A stretch of DNA of 64,000 nt, taken from contig NZ_CACSKB010000014.1 of assembly GCF_902706225.1 (NCBI RefSeq), forward strand, positions 18,414 through 82,413, written 5' to 3'. Source of the DNA: Microbacterium sp. 18062. Lineage in GTDB: Bacteria > Actinomycetota > Actinomycetes > Actinomycetales > Microbacteriaceae. The notes under the pieces are model-generated. The model made no database searches and was not told the DNA's origin. It worked only from the letters and a program-made list of their open reading frames with translations. Every line of letters begins with the position of its first letter. Positions within the stretch are counted from its first letter, which is position 1. A program made the position numbers and the translations under genes. Below, one piece after another: positions 7,734 through 15,965 of this stretch.

Positions 7734-8462
7734 GTGACCGAACCCGCGCCCGGAGTCTTCCGCGACCGTCCCGTCTCGTTCGTCCGCCGCAGCGGCAGGA
7801 TGTCCGAGGCGCAGGAGCGCGCGTGGAGCGAGCTCGCCCCGGCGTTCGTGCTGCCGGTGCCGCGCGACACGGCCGCGACGAGCGTCGCCCGCGGCGCCGA
7901 GCTGGATCCGGTCGCGGTATGGGGGCGCACGGCGCCGCTCGTGGTCGAGATCGGATCCGGGCAGGGGCACGCGATCGTGCATGGGGCATCCTCCCGGCCC
8001 GACGACGACTTCCTCGCGGTCGAGGTCTTCCGGGCGGGCCTGGCCCGCACGATGCTCGATGCCGAGCGCGCGGCCCTGCGCAACCTCCGGCTCGTCGAGG
8101 CGAACGCCCCCGAGGTGCTCGAGCGGCTGCTCCCGGCGGGCTCCGTCGACGAGCTGTGGGTCTTCTTCCCCGACCCGTGGCACAAGAAGAAGCACACCAA
8201 GCGCCGGCTCGTGCAGCCGGAGTTCGTGCCGCACGCCGGCCGCGCGGTGCGACCGGGCGGGATGCTCCGTCTCGCGACCGACTGGGAGGACTACGCGCGG
8301 CAGATGCGCGACGTGCTGGATGCGGCGCCGGAGTTCGAGCGGGCGTTCGAGGACGACTGGGCGCCGCGGTTCGACGGGCGGGTGCTGACCGCCTTCGAGC
8401 GCAAGGGCGAGCGCGCGGGGCGCGCCATCCGGGATCTCGTCTACCGCCGCGCGGGTGCCTGA
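7734..8462 (+). CDS. trmB: tRNA (guanine-N7-)-methyltransferase
   Basis: 242 residues, normal length. It makes m7G46 in the variable loop of tRNAs using S-adenosylmethionine. The SAM-binding loop VEIGSGQGHA is at 71-80, the acidic FLAVEVFRAGL follows, and the family signature FFPDPWHKKKHTKRRLV is at 145-160. The GTG start sits just after a -10 hexamer, so translation is probably leaderless. The stop overlaps the start region of the CPBP protease gene, so both are likely in one transcript. Confidence 0.95.
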   Translation: MTEPAPGVFRDRPVSFVRRSGRMSEAQERAWSELAPAFVLPVPRDTAATSVARGAELDPVAVWGRTAPLVVEIGSGQGHAIVHGASSRPDDDFLAVEVFRAGLARTMLDAERAALRNLRLVEANAPEVLERLLPAGSVDELWVFFPDPWHKKKHTKRRLVQPEFVPHAGRAVRPGGMLRLATDWEDYARQMRDVLDAAPEFERAFEDDWAPRFDGRVLTAFERKGERAGRAIRDLVYRRAGA

Positions 8463-9339
8463 CGTGCCGGCTGCGACATCGGCGATCCCGTCGACCGGGC
8501 GCCCGCTGTGGACGTGGGGCATCCTGCCCGCGTTGCTCGTCTGCCTCGCCGCGCCCGCGTTCTTCGTGCTGCTCACGCCGTGGCTCGGCTGGCTGCTGCT
8601 CGCAACAGGGCTCGCTGCGGCGTGGTGGCTCGACCGTCGCGGGGAGCCCGTCGACGCGGGCATCGGCTCGTCCCGGCGCCCCTCGTTGCTGCGCGACCTC
8701 TCGCTCATCGGCCTGGGCCTTCTCATCGTCAGCGCCATCCCGCTCGCGGCCGAGCTCGACAACGCCGCCATGCTGCGCTTCACGCTCGCACTCGGCGGCG
8801 CCGTCGCCGTGCCCTATCTCGTCTCCCGGTTCGTCTACCGTGATCACGGCATCCGGTTCCCGTGGCGCGGCGGCGGGCGCTGGACGCTGTTCCAGTGGTC
8901 GTGGCTCGCCGCCGTGCTGGTGCTCGGCTGGTTGATCCTGCCGTTCTACTTCATCACGTCGGGCGTGTACCTCAACTGGCCCGTCGTCGACACTCCCGAT
9001 CTCATCGCGCGCCTGTTCGTCGGCGTCGGCACCGTCGGCATCTGGGACGAGCTGTTCTTCGTCTGCACGGTCTTCGCGCTGTTGCGCCGACATCTGCGCG
9101 ATCCCGTCGCGAACGTCCTCCAGATGATCGTGTTCGTCTCGTTCCTGTGGGAGCTCGGCTACCGCGCCTGGGGCCCGGCGCTGACCATCCCCTTCGCGTT
9201 GCTGCAGGGCTTCATCTTCTTGCGCACCCGATCGCTCGCCTACGTCGTGACGGTGCACCTGCTCTTCGACGCCGTCGTGTTCGCCGTGCTCGTGCACGCC
9301 CACAACCCGGGCCTGCTGGACGGCTGGTTCCTGGTCTGA
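8455..9339 (+). CDS. CPBP-type intramembrane protease family protein
   Basis: 294 residues with about eight hydrophobic segments. The region GIWDELFFVCTVFALLRR resembles the EExxxR motif of CPBP (Abi/Rce1) glutamic proteases, with Asp-Glu in place of Glu-Glu. FLWELGYRAW and the late VTVHLLFDAVVF supply the second aromatic motif and the catalytic His. These proteins cleave prenylated peptides or handle bacteriocin immunity and membrane signalling. The GTG at 8455 overlaps trmB by 8 bases; a GTG at 8464 is the alternative. The DE substitution and divergence leave activity uncertain. Confidence 0.68.
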   Translation: MPDVPAATSAIPSTGRPLWTWGILPALLVCLAAPAFFVLLTPWLGWLLLATGLAAAWWLDRRGEPVDAGIGSSRRPSLLRDLSLIGLGLLIVSAIPLAAELDNAAMLRFTLALGGAVAVPYLVSRFVYRDHGIRFPWRGGGRWTLFQWSWLAAVLVLGWLILPFYFITSGVYLNWPVVDTPDLIARLFVGVGTVGIWDELFFVCTVFALLRRHLRDPVANVLQMIVFVSFLWELGYRAWGPALTIPFALLQGFIFLRTRSLAYVVTVHLLFDAVVFAVLVHAHNPGLLDGWFLV

Positions 9340-9484
9340 CCCGCGCGGAGCGGGGCTCTGTTCGCCCGCATGACATCCCGTTCACCCGGATGAGGGGGCG
9401 GGCATGGCATGATCCTCCCAGCGACGCGGCGGCTCGCCGCATACCCGTCGGCTCCAGGCGTGCACGGCGCGCGGGAAGGACCTC

Positions 9485-10783
9485 GTGACCTCGACCGACT
9501 CCGCGCGCCGGCCGCCGGGAGCGACCGCGCCCGACGGGTCTCTGCGCGGTCGTCTCCGCCGGGCGGGGGCGGGCGTGAGGGGCTGGGTCGAGGACGCGAT
9601 GCGTCCCGACCCGCGCGTGCGGCGCGTCACCCGCCGCGACCTCGCCGCCGTGCTCCGGGTCTGGGCGCTCGGCCGTGCGGTCAGCCTCGCGCTCCTCGGT
9701 ATCGGCTATGCGCTGTCGAAGACCTTCGACTGGGGGTTCGGAGCGCAGGGTCTCCCCGCGGGGGACTTCCTCTCGTTCCTCACCGCATGGGATGCCGACC
9801 GGTACGGCCGCATCTCGCGGATCGGCTACCCCCTCGAACTGCCCATCGACGCGAGCGGGACGGTGTATCCGAACGACTGGGCCTTCATGCCGGTCTTCCC
9901 GCTGCTCGAGCGCGCGGTCGCGGACGCGACCGGCTGGGGCTGGCAGCTCAGCGGCATCGTGCTCGGCGTCGTCTTCAGTGCCGGCGCGACGGTCGCGCTC
10001 TTCCTCTTCCTGCGCGCAGTGACCTCGCCGCGGCAGGCGTGGTGGGCGGTGGTCCTCTTCTCCCTCGGGCCGCTGTCGTTCATCTTCATGGTCGCCTACG
10101 CCGAGTCGCTGTTCCTCATGCTCCTGTTCGCGGGGCTGCTGCTGGCAGTGCGACGGCGGTTCATGTGGATCGCACCGATCGGCGTCCTCGCCGCGTTCGT
10201 CCGACCGGGCGCGCTCACGCTCGCCCTCGCCCTCGGCATCCTCTTCGTCGTGCGCTGGGCGCGCCGCCGGGTCGACCCGTTCCCGGCGGCGCAGATCGTG
10301 GGCCTGCTCGTCGCGGGGCTCTCGATCGCCGTGGCGGGGCTCTCCTGGGCGTGGATCGTCGAGATCGTCACGGCCACCCCGCACGCCTACGTCCTCACCG
10401 AGACGTCCTGGTGGCGTCCGTACCTCGGCGAGGTGCACTTCGTCCCGCTGACCCCCTGGTTCCTGTTCGCCGGCACCTACCTCGGGGTCTTCGGCATCCT
10501 GCTGGTGCTCGTGGCCATGGCCCTGTGCGGGATGCTGATCTGGTCGCGATCGGTCCGCCGCCTGGGCCTGGTGATCGGCGCATTCGTGCTGAGCTACGGC
10601 CTGTACCTGTTCGGGGTGTTCCTGCCGCAGCAGAGCCTGTTCCGACTGCTCCTGCCCGCCTCGCCCCTGCTCGCCCACGAACGGCTGAGCTCGACCCGGG
10701 CATGGCGCCGCGGGACGCTCGGCGCCGCGATCGGACTGCAGGCGCTCGCCGTGCTCGTGCTCTGGACGATCGGGTATCCCTGA
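9485..10783 (+). CDS. PIG-V-like mannosyltransferase (GT-C fold membrane protein)
   Basis: 432 residues, with a basic cytoplasmic N-terminus (1-50) and about nine or ten membrane segments. After the first membrane segment comes the loop FLTAWDADRYGRISRIGYP, with the WDxxxY/Asp motif typical of polyprenyl-phosphate-dependent GT-C enzymes; FMPVFPLLERAVADATGW and the AYAESLFLMLLFAGLLL segment match PIG-V/COG5542 proteins. It probably moves mannose from a lipid carrier to an envelope glycan or protein outside the membrane. The GTG follows a GGAAGGA site. The acceptor is unknown. Confidence 0.72.
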   Translation: MTSTDSARRPPGATAPDGSLRGRLRRAGAGVRGWVEDAMRPDPRVRRVTRRDLAAVLRVWALGRAVSLALLGIGYALSKTFDWGFGAQGLPAGDFLSFLTAWDADRYGRISRIGYPLELPIDASGTVYPNDWAFMPVFPLLERAVADATGWGWQLSGIVLGVVFSAGATVALFLFLRAVTSPRQAWWAVVLFSLGPLSFIFMVAYAESLFLMLLFAGLLLAVRRRFMWIAPIGVLAAFVRPGALTLALALGILFVVRWARRRVDPFPAAQIVGLLVAGLSIAVAGLSWAWIVEIVTATPHAYVLTETSWWRPYLGEVHFVPLTPWFLFAGTYLGVFGILLVLVAMALCGMLIWSRSVRRLGLVIGAFVLSYGLYLFGVFLPQQSLFRLLLPASPLLAHERLSSTRAWRRGTLGAAIGLQALAVLVLWTIGYP

Positions 10784-10826
10784 GGCGTCAGGAGGCCGGT
10801 TCCCGGGTGATAGTCTCGATCGGTAC

Positions 10827-10899
10827 GCCTCCGTAGCTCAGTGGATAGAGCGCCGGTTTCCGGTACCGTAGGTCGCAGGTTCGACTCCTGTCGGGGGCA
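10827..10899 (+). tRNA. tRNA-Arg(CCG)
   Basis: This is a complete cloverleaf of 73 nt: acceptor GCCTCCG/CGGGGGC, D arm GCTC-AGTGGATA-GAGC, anticodon loop TTCCGGT (anticodon CCG at 34-36), variable loop AGGTC, T arm GCAGG-TTCGACT-CCTGT, discriminator A. CCA is not encoded. The top pair of the anticodon stem is C27 with U43, a mismatch. It reads the CGG codon. A -10-like TAGTCT lies 10 bases upstream. Confidence 0.93.
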
Positions 10900-10916
10900 C
10901 CCGTTGTTCGATGTTC

Positions 10917-10950
10917 GAGACTCCGGCACGTTGACTCGTGTCGGAGTCTC
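10917..10950 (+). terminator. Hairpin downstream of tRNA-Arg
   Basis: GAGACTCCGGCACG and CGTGTCGGAGTCTC form a 14-bp stem with one G-T pair around the loop TTGACT. No T-run follows, so it is only terminator-like; it may also end transcription coming from the csoR side. Confidence 0.45.
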
Positions 10951-10954
10951 GGCT

Positions 10955-11250
10955 TCGGCGTCCGCGCGTGGCGTTCCGTCCAGGGGAGGGTCTCCTGCCG
11001 GATCTCAGGGGCGAGGATCACCGGCTTCGCGAGGGCGGCGTAGATCTCGTCTCCTTCGCCGATGCGCATGCGGGTGGAGAACTCCTGGTTCGCGAGTCTG
11101 CGGTGCTGATCGCTGCAGCCGGCGCGGATGCGGCCGATGTCGGCGGCGAGCTCGGCGAGGACCCTGTCGTGGAACTGCGTGAACTGCGTGAACTGCTCCA
11201 GCCGGCTCGCCCTGGAGATGACGCGACAGGGCGCGGGGCCTTTGACGCTC
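10955..11250 (-). pseudogene. Possible remnant of an unknown gene between csoR and tRNA-Arg
   Basis: The roughly 350 bp between tRNA-Arg and csoR hold no intact gene. On the minus strand one frame stays open with strongly GC-rich third positions and reads as a helical protein (FHDRVLAELAADIGRIRAG, then STRMRIGEGDEIYAALAKPV). It lacks a convincing start codon and runs without a stop into the tRNA hairpin. It contains a short tandem repeat of GAACTGCGT giving QFTQFTQF. I do not recognise it. It could be a gene truncated by recombination at the tRNA. Confidence 0.3.
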
Positions 11251-11548
11251 AGGACCTCACGAGCCGGGCGATCGCGGCCGACGCCTCGGCGATCCTCCGG
11301 TCGGCTTCGGGGCCGCCCTCCGCGGCCGCGTCGAGGACGCAGCGTCTGAGGTGGTCGTCGAGCAGTCCGAGGGCGACGCTCTCCAGCGCCGACGTGAGGG
11401 CGCTGATCTGGGTGAGGATGTCGATGCAGTAGGCGTCCTCGGCGACCATGCGGTGGATGCCTCGAGCCTGGCCCTCGATCCTCTTCACTCGCGCGAGGTA
11501 GCGGTCCTTGTCGGTGACGTGGCCGTGCGCGCCCGCGGTCGGCGTCAT
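11249..11548 (-). CDS. csoR: CsoR-family copper-sensing repressor
   Basis: 99 residues, all helical. Cys41, His66 and Cys70 (AYCIDIL and DDHLRRC) have the same spacing as the Cu(I) ligands of M. tuberculosis CsoR, so copper rather than nickel or persulfide sensing is likely. Apo-CsoR binds G-tract palindromes and Cu(I) releases it. An AAGGAG site precedes the ATG. It is the last gene of the copZ-ATPase-csoR set, and the two operators at 13996-14037 at the head of that set are its probable targets. Confidence 0.93.
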   Translation of the reverse strand: MTPTAGAHGHVTDKDRYLARVKRIEGQARGIHRMVAEDAYCIDILTQISALTSALESVALGLLDDHLRRCVLDAAAEGGPEADRRIAEASAAIARLVRS

Positions 11549-11603
11549 GGTCGTGTCTCCTTCCGGCGGCGTGAGCGCGCTCCGCGGGCTCGGAGCGGGC
11601 GGG

Positions 11604-13766
11604 TCATGACGGCCGAGCCTCGATGAACGCCCGCGCGGTGTCCTCGGGTCGCAGATCGAGGCGGCGCAGCAGCTGGGCGTTGAGTGCGACGACGACGGTG
11701 GAGCCCGACATCAGGATCGCTCCGACGCTCATGGGCAGCACGAACCCGATCGGGGCCAGGACGCCGGCGGCCAGGGGGACCGAGACGAGGTTGTAGCCGG
11801 CCGCCCACCAGAGGTTCTGCGCCATCTTCCGGTAGGTCGCCCGCGACAGCTCGATGACCGAGAGCACCGCGCGGGGGTCGGATGAGGCGAGGATGACGCC
11901 CGCCGATCCGATGGCGACGTCCGTGCCGGCACCGATCGCGATGCCCACATCGGCCTGCGCCAGAGCCGGGGCGTCGTTGACGCCGTCGCCCACCATGGCC
12001 ACCTTCCTGCCCTCGTGCTGGAGCTCTGCGACCTTGGCGGCCTTGTCCTCGGGGCGGACCCCGGCGAACACGCGGTCGATGCCGAGCTCCTTCGCGACGG
12101 TGTCGGCCACCGCCTGCGCGTCGCCGGTGATCATCACGACCTGCGCGCCCGCGGCGTGGAGCGCATCGACGGCCTCGCGGGACTCCGGTCGGATCTCGTC
12201 GGACAGGCGCAGTGCGCCGACGACCTCGCCGTCGGCGACGACGTGGAGGATGATCGCGCCCTCCTTCCGCCACGTGTCGGCGACGGGAAGCTCATCGAGC
12301 CCGTGCCGCTCGAGAAGGTACGGGCCCCCGACCTCGATGACGGCTCCGTCCACGGTCGCTCTCACGCCCACCGCCGGAGAGGACGAGAAGCCGGCGGCGG
12401 CGGCCACCCGGAGCCCTCGGCCGCGGGCGGCGCCGACGATCGCCCTGGCGAGCGGGTGCTCGCTGTCGCTCTCGGCCGCGGCGGCCCGCGCGAGCACCTC
12501 GTCGTCGGCGTGCGCCGGCGCGGACTTCACGCCGCTCACGGCCGGCTCCCCCCTGGTGAGGGTTCCGGTCTTGTCGAAGAGCACCGCGTCCACGGCGCGC
12601 ATGGACTCGAGCGCCAGGCGGTCCTTGATCAGGACGCCGCCGAGGGCGGCGCGTTCGGTGGCGATCGACACCACCAGCGGGATCGCCAGACCGAGGGCAT
12701 GGGGGCAGGCGATGACCAGCACCGTGATGGTGCGCACCACGGCGACATCGGGCAGACCGACGAGCGACCAGACGACCGCGGTGATCGCGGCGGCGCCCAG
12801 GGCGAACCAGAACAGCCACGCGGCGGCGGTGTCGGCGAGGCGCTGGGCTCGGGAGGACGAGGCCTGTGCGTCGGCGACCAGCCTGCGGATGCCGGCCAGA
12901 GCGGTGTCGTCGCCCGTCGCGGTGACCTCCACGCGCAGCCCGGAGTCGGTGGCCACGGTGCCGGCGACGACCGTGTCGCCCTTCTGCCGGCGGACGCTTC
13001 TGGACTCTCCGGTCACCATGGACTCGTCCATGCTCGCGCTGCCGTCGACGATCCTGCCGTCGGCGGGCACGGTCGAGCCCGGGCGGACGAGGACGACGTC
13101 GCCGACCGCGAGATCGGCCGGTGAGACCCGCACCACCTCGTCGCCCTCGATCCTCTCGGCCTCGTCCGGCAGGAGTGCGGCGAGGGAGTCCAGAGCCGAG
13201 GCGGTCTGGGCGAGCGAACGCATCTCGATCCAATGACCCAGCAGCATGATGACCACCAGCAGGGCGAGCTCCCACCAGAAGTCCAGCTCGTGATCCAGCA
13301 CATTCAGGCTCGCGCCCCACGAGGCGACGAACGCCACCGTGAGCGCCAGGCCGATCAGCAGCATCATCCCGGGCTTGCGGGCGCGGATCTCGCCGACCGC
13401 TCCGGTCAGGAACGGCCGGCCGCCCCAGGCGTAGACGACGGTGCCCAGCAGCGGTGAGATCCACGGCAGCCACTCGGTCTCGGGCAGGCGGTAGCCGATG
13501 AGGTGGGAGAACATCCCGTTGAAGCCGATCACCGGCACCGCGAGGGCGAGCATGATCCAGAACAGCCGGCGGAACTGCCCGACGTGATCGCCGTGATCGT
13601 GCCCGCCGTGCTGATGGTCGGGATGGCCCTCGTGTCCGGGATGGCGTGCATGCCCGTGGGCAGCGTCGGCGCCGTCCTGCGTGCCGACGTGGTGGGCGCC
13701 GTGCGCGGACGGGGCGGAGCGCTCTTCGTGCCGGTGTGCGGGGACCGGGGGATCTTCGCGTGTCAT
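11604..13766 (-). CDS. Copper-translocating P-type ATPase, CopB-like (CPH type)
   Basis: 720 residues. The N-terminal 62 residues are very rich in His (about 17), and no CxxC domain is present. P1B hallmarks are TGES (252-255), the metal-transport motif ACPHALGLA (CPH at 354-356), the phosphorylation site DKTGTLT (Asp398) and a GDGVNDAPAL hinge. CPH defines the P1B-3 class, which exports Cu(I) or Cu(II) from the cytoplasm. It is coupled to copZ upstream by an ATGA overlap and followed by csoR 55 bp downstream. Confidence 0.93.
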   Translation of the reverse strand: MTREDPPVPAHRHEERSAPSAHGAHHVGTQDGADAAHGHARHPGHEGHPDHQHGGHDHGDHVGQFRRLFWIMLALAVPVIGFNGMFSHLIGYRLPETEWLPWISPLLGTVVYAWGGRPFLTGAVGEIRARKPGMMLLIGLALTVAFVASWGASLNVLDHELDFWWELALLVVIMLLGHWIEMRSLAQTASALDSLAALLPDEAERIEGDEVVRVSPADLAVGDVVLVRPGSTVPADGRIVDGSASMDESMVTGESRSVRRQKGDTVVAGTVATDSGLRVEVTATGDDTALAGIRRLVADAQASSSRAQRLADTAAAWLFWFALGAAAITAVVWSLVGLPDVAVVRTITVLVIACPHALGLAIPLVVSIATERAALGGVLIKDRLALESMRAVDAVLFDKTGTLTRGEPAVSGVKSAPAHADDEVLARAAAAESDSEHPLARAIVGAARGRGLRVAAAAGFSSSPAVGVRATVDGAVIEVGGPYLLERHGLDELPVADTWRKEGAIILHVVADGEVVGALRLSDEIRPESREAVDALHAAGAQVVMITGDAQAVADTVAKELGIDRVFAGVRPEDKAAKVAELQHEGRKVAMVGDGVNDAPALAQADVGIAIGAGTDVAIGSAGVILASSDPRAVLSVIELSRATYRKMAQNLWWAAGYNLVSVPLAAGVLAPIGFVLPMSVGAILMSGSTVVVALNAQLLRRLDLRPEDTARAFIEARPS

Positions 13767-13978
13767 CGGGCACGCACCGCCCGGTAGCCCGCCTCGTCGA
13801 CCGCGGCGACGACCGCGGTGTCGGCGATCGGGAGTCGGGAGGTCACGGTCAGCCGTCCGGTGGCCGCGCTGACGTCGATCCGCTCGACGCCGGGAAGACG
13901 GGAGACCTCCGTGCGCACCGATCCCTCGCAGTGTCCGCAGGTCATCCCGGTGACGGCGTAGGTGGTCGTCATGCTCAT
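13763..13978 (-). CDS. copZ: Copper chaperone with heavy-metal-associated domain
   Basis: 71 residues with the HMA fold. The motif MTCGHCEGSV (Cys14, Cys17) binds Cu(I) and passes it to the ATPase next door. The ATG at 13978 is preferred because AGGAG lies 7 bases upstream; the ATG two codons later is less well placed. The stop overlaps the ATPase start (ATGA). It is the first gene of the copper operon, directly below the tandem operators. Confidence 0.93.
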   Translation of the reverse strand: MSMTTTYAVTGMTCGHCEGSVRTEVSRLPGVERIDVSAATGRLTVTSRLPIADTAVVAAVDEAGYRAVRAR

Positions 13979-13995
13979 GTCGCTGCTCCTCTCAG

Positions 13996-14012
13996 ATACC
14001 CCTAGGGGGTAT
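13996..14012. promoter_or_regulatory. CsoR operator 1
   Basis: ATACCCC-TAG-GGGGTAT, a perfect 7+7 inverted repeat with G-tracts, as in known CsoR sites. It lies 18 bases upstream of copZ. Confidence 0.8.
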
Positions 14013-14020
14013 CTACAGAT

Positions 14021-14037
14021 ATACCCCAGGGGGGTAT
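14021..14037. promoter_or_regulatory. CsoR operator 2
   Basis: ATACCCC-AGG-GGGGTAT, with the same arms as operator 1 and its centre 25 bp away. Two tandem sites suggest two CsoR tetramers across the copZ promoter. Confidence 0.8.
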
Positions 14038-14088
14038 GGATATCAAGAGGTCGTGACGATCGTGCGTCGCGCGCCGGGCGCACCGCTG

Positions 14089-14126
14089 TCCTTCGTCTCG
14101 GAGCTGTGCTCCTCGCTCAGGGACCG
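14089..14126 (+). repeat. Dispersed repeat (CTTCGTCTCGGAGCT family), copy C
   Basis: TCCTTCGTCTCGGAGCTGTG followed by CTCCTCGCTCAGGGACC; it matches copies at 2228 and 7650. It sits between the copper operon and the ABC permease gene. Confidence 0.7.
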
Positions 14127-14145
14127 AGAGGACGAGACTCTCGCT

Positions 14146-15021
14146 TCAGCGCCCGCCGCCGGCGGCGAGGCCCGCCTTCACGTGCCGCTGCGCGGCGAAG
14201 ATCACTACGAGCGCGGGGAGACTCGCGACGAGGGACGCCGCCATCGTCGCCGCCCACGTGTTGAGGTTCGAGTTCGACAGCGCAAGAATGAGCACCGAGA
14301 CCGGGTACATCTCATTGCGGGTCACGAGGGTCAGCCCGAACAGCAGGTCACCCCAGCTGAAGAGGAACGTGAAGACCCCGGCGGTGATGATCGAGTTGCG
14401 CGAGAGCGGGACGACCATCCGCCACAGCGTGCCGAGCGGGCCGAGCCCGTCGACGGTGGCGGCCTCGAGGATCTCGGGGTCGAGACCCAGCATGAACGAG
14501 CGCATCACGATGATCGCGAACGGGACGCCCGCCGTCGCGTTCGCGAGGATCAGACCGAGGTATGTGTTCAGCAGCCCCCACTCGTTGAACATCGCGTAGA
14601 ACGAGGTCGCCAGCACGATGCTGGGGATCATCTGGGCGAGCAGCAGCAGGATGAGCGCGAGGCTCACGGCGCGCGAGCGCAGCCGGCTCAGCGCGTAGGC
14701 GGCCGGGGTGGCGACGAGCAGGCTCACCAGCACCGAGCCGAGCGACACGACGATCGTCACGCGCAGACCGCTCAGGCCCGCGTCGTCGAGCGCGGTCTCG
14801 TAGCCGCCGAGGCCGGGCTCGAGTGGGAACCACGCCGTATTGGCCGAGTTGGCGTTCGGCTGCAGCGAGGCGGACAGCATCCAGTACACGGGGAAGAGAT
14901 AGACCACGAGGATGGCGACGGTGAGCACGGTCCAGCCCCACCCGCGGCGGCGCAGGGGCGGATGCCGCGTGGTCACGGCGGCGGGCACGGTTCCGGTGCG
15001 CTCGGGGGCGGTGGTGGTCAT
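14146..15021 (-). CDS. Carbohydrate ABC transporter permease (MalG type)
   Basis: 291 residues with six membrane helices. The EAA loop, seen as EILEAATVDGLGPLGTLWRMVVPLS, contacts the ATPase. The N-terminal 30 residues are basic and cytoplasmic. It works with the permease upstream and the lipoprotein at 15965-17203 as a CUT1-type sugar importer; no ATPase gene is nearby, so a shared MsiK-like ATPase is likely, as usual in actinobacteria. The start overlaps the upstream gene by four bases. Confidence 0.9.
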   Translation of the reverse strand: MTTTAPERTGTVPAAVTTRHPPLRRRGWGWTVLTVAILVVYLFPVYWMLSASLQPNANSANTAWFPLEPGLGGYETALDDAGLSGLRVTIVVSLGSVLVSLLVATPAAYALSRLRSRAVSLALILLLLAQMIPSIVLATSFYAMFNEWGLLNTYLGLILANATAGVPFAIIVMRSFMLGLDPEILEAATVDGLGPLGTLWRMVVPLSRNSIITAGVFTFLFSWGDLLFGLTLVTRNEMYPVSVLILALSNSNLNTWAATMAASLVASLPALVVIFAAQRHVKAGLAAGGGR

Positions 15022-15965
15022 CGTTCGGAGCGCTCCTTGCGCATGGACAGCAGCGTGTAGACGATGGCGAACACGAAGCTGATGCCCAGCAGCAGCATCC
15101 CGTACGCCCCTCCGGGGCCGAACTTGAACTCCTGGAACGCGGACCGGTACGACAGCAGCCCCAGGGTCACGGTGCTGTTGGCCGGCCCTCCGGCGGTCAG
15201 CACGAGGACGAGGTCGACGATGAGCAGCGTGTAGACGACGCTCATGATGACGAGCACCGAGATCACGGGCCAGATGGCCGGGACGATGATCGACCTGAGC
15301 CGCTGCCACGCCCCCGCGCCGTCGAGCTGCGCGGCCTCGAGCTGCTCGGCCGGCACCTGCTTGAGCGCGGCGCTCAAGATGGTGGACCAGTACGGCAGGC
15401 TCGCCCACACCGCGACGACGATGACCGCGGGCAGAGCGGTGGCGGGGTTCGCGAGCCATGCCTCGGTGGGAAGCCCCAGGGTCTCGAGCACGTCGTTGAC
15501 CGCACCGCCGCCGGACAGGAGCGATTTCCAGATCGTGGCGACCACGACCGCCGGCAGGAGCCACGGGATGAGGATGAGGGCCGGGAGCCATCGGCTGCCC
15601 GGGAAGCGCCGCGTGAACAGCAGGGCGAGCGCCAGACCGAGCACGAGCTCGCTGGTGACGGCGACCACGGTGATCACGAGCGTGTTGGCGATCGCACGGC
15701 CGGTGACCGGCGCGGCGAGGATGTCGGCGAAGTTCTGGAGCCCGACGAACGGGGCGCGGCCGGTGATGAAGGTGCCGGTGGTGAACTCGGTCGTGCTCAT
15801 GAACACGCCGTAGCCGAGCGGGAAGAGGAAGAAGAGGGCGAAGAACGCGATCGCCGGTACGAGAAAGGCCCACAGCTCCGCGCGGCGGCGGCCCGCGAGG
15901 GACAGCCGCGGCCGGCCGGGGGTGCGCACCCCCGGCCGGCCGGTCGCCACAGACGGCGAGGTCAT
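15018..15965 (-). CDS. Carbohydrate ABC transporter permease (MalF type)
   Basis: 315 residues with six membrane helices after a basic N-terminus. The EAA loop reads EQLEAAQLDGAGAWQRLRSIIVP. It is the partner of the MalG-type permease. The start ATG shares one base with the stop of the binding-protein gene (TGATG), so the three genes are translated together. Confidence 0.9.
   Translation of the reverse strand: MTSPSVATGRPGVRTPGRPRLSLAGRRRAELWAFLVPAIAFFALFFLFPLGYGVFMSTTEFTTGTFITGRAPFVGLQNFADILAAPVTGRAIANTLVITVVAVTSELVLGLALALLFTRRFPGSRWLPALILIPWLLPAVVVATIWKSLLSGGGAVNDVLETLGLPTEAWLANPATALPAVIVVAVWASLPYWSTILSAALKQVPAEQLEAAQLDGAGAWQRLRSIIVPAIWPVISVLVIMSVVYTLLIVDLVLVLTAGGPANSTVTLGLLSYRSAFQEFKFGPGGAYGMLLLGISFVFAIVYTLLSMRKERSER

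Noticed and set aside
10788..11069. A frame crossing tRNA-Arg on the minus strand with a DRSRTCDLRY-like peptide.
   Set aside because: This peptide is the translation of the tRNA complement and is a well-known artefact; only the part above 10955 has coding character.
10827..14040. A genomic island with attachment sites around tRNA-Arg and the copper operon.
   Set aside because: No integrase and no direct repeat of the tRNA 3' end were found; base composition is like the core.
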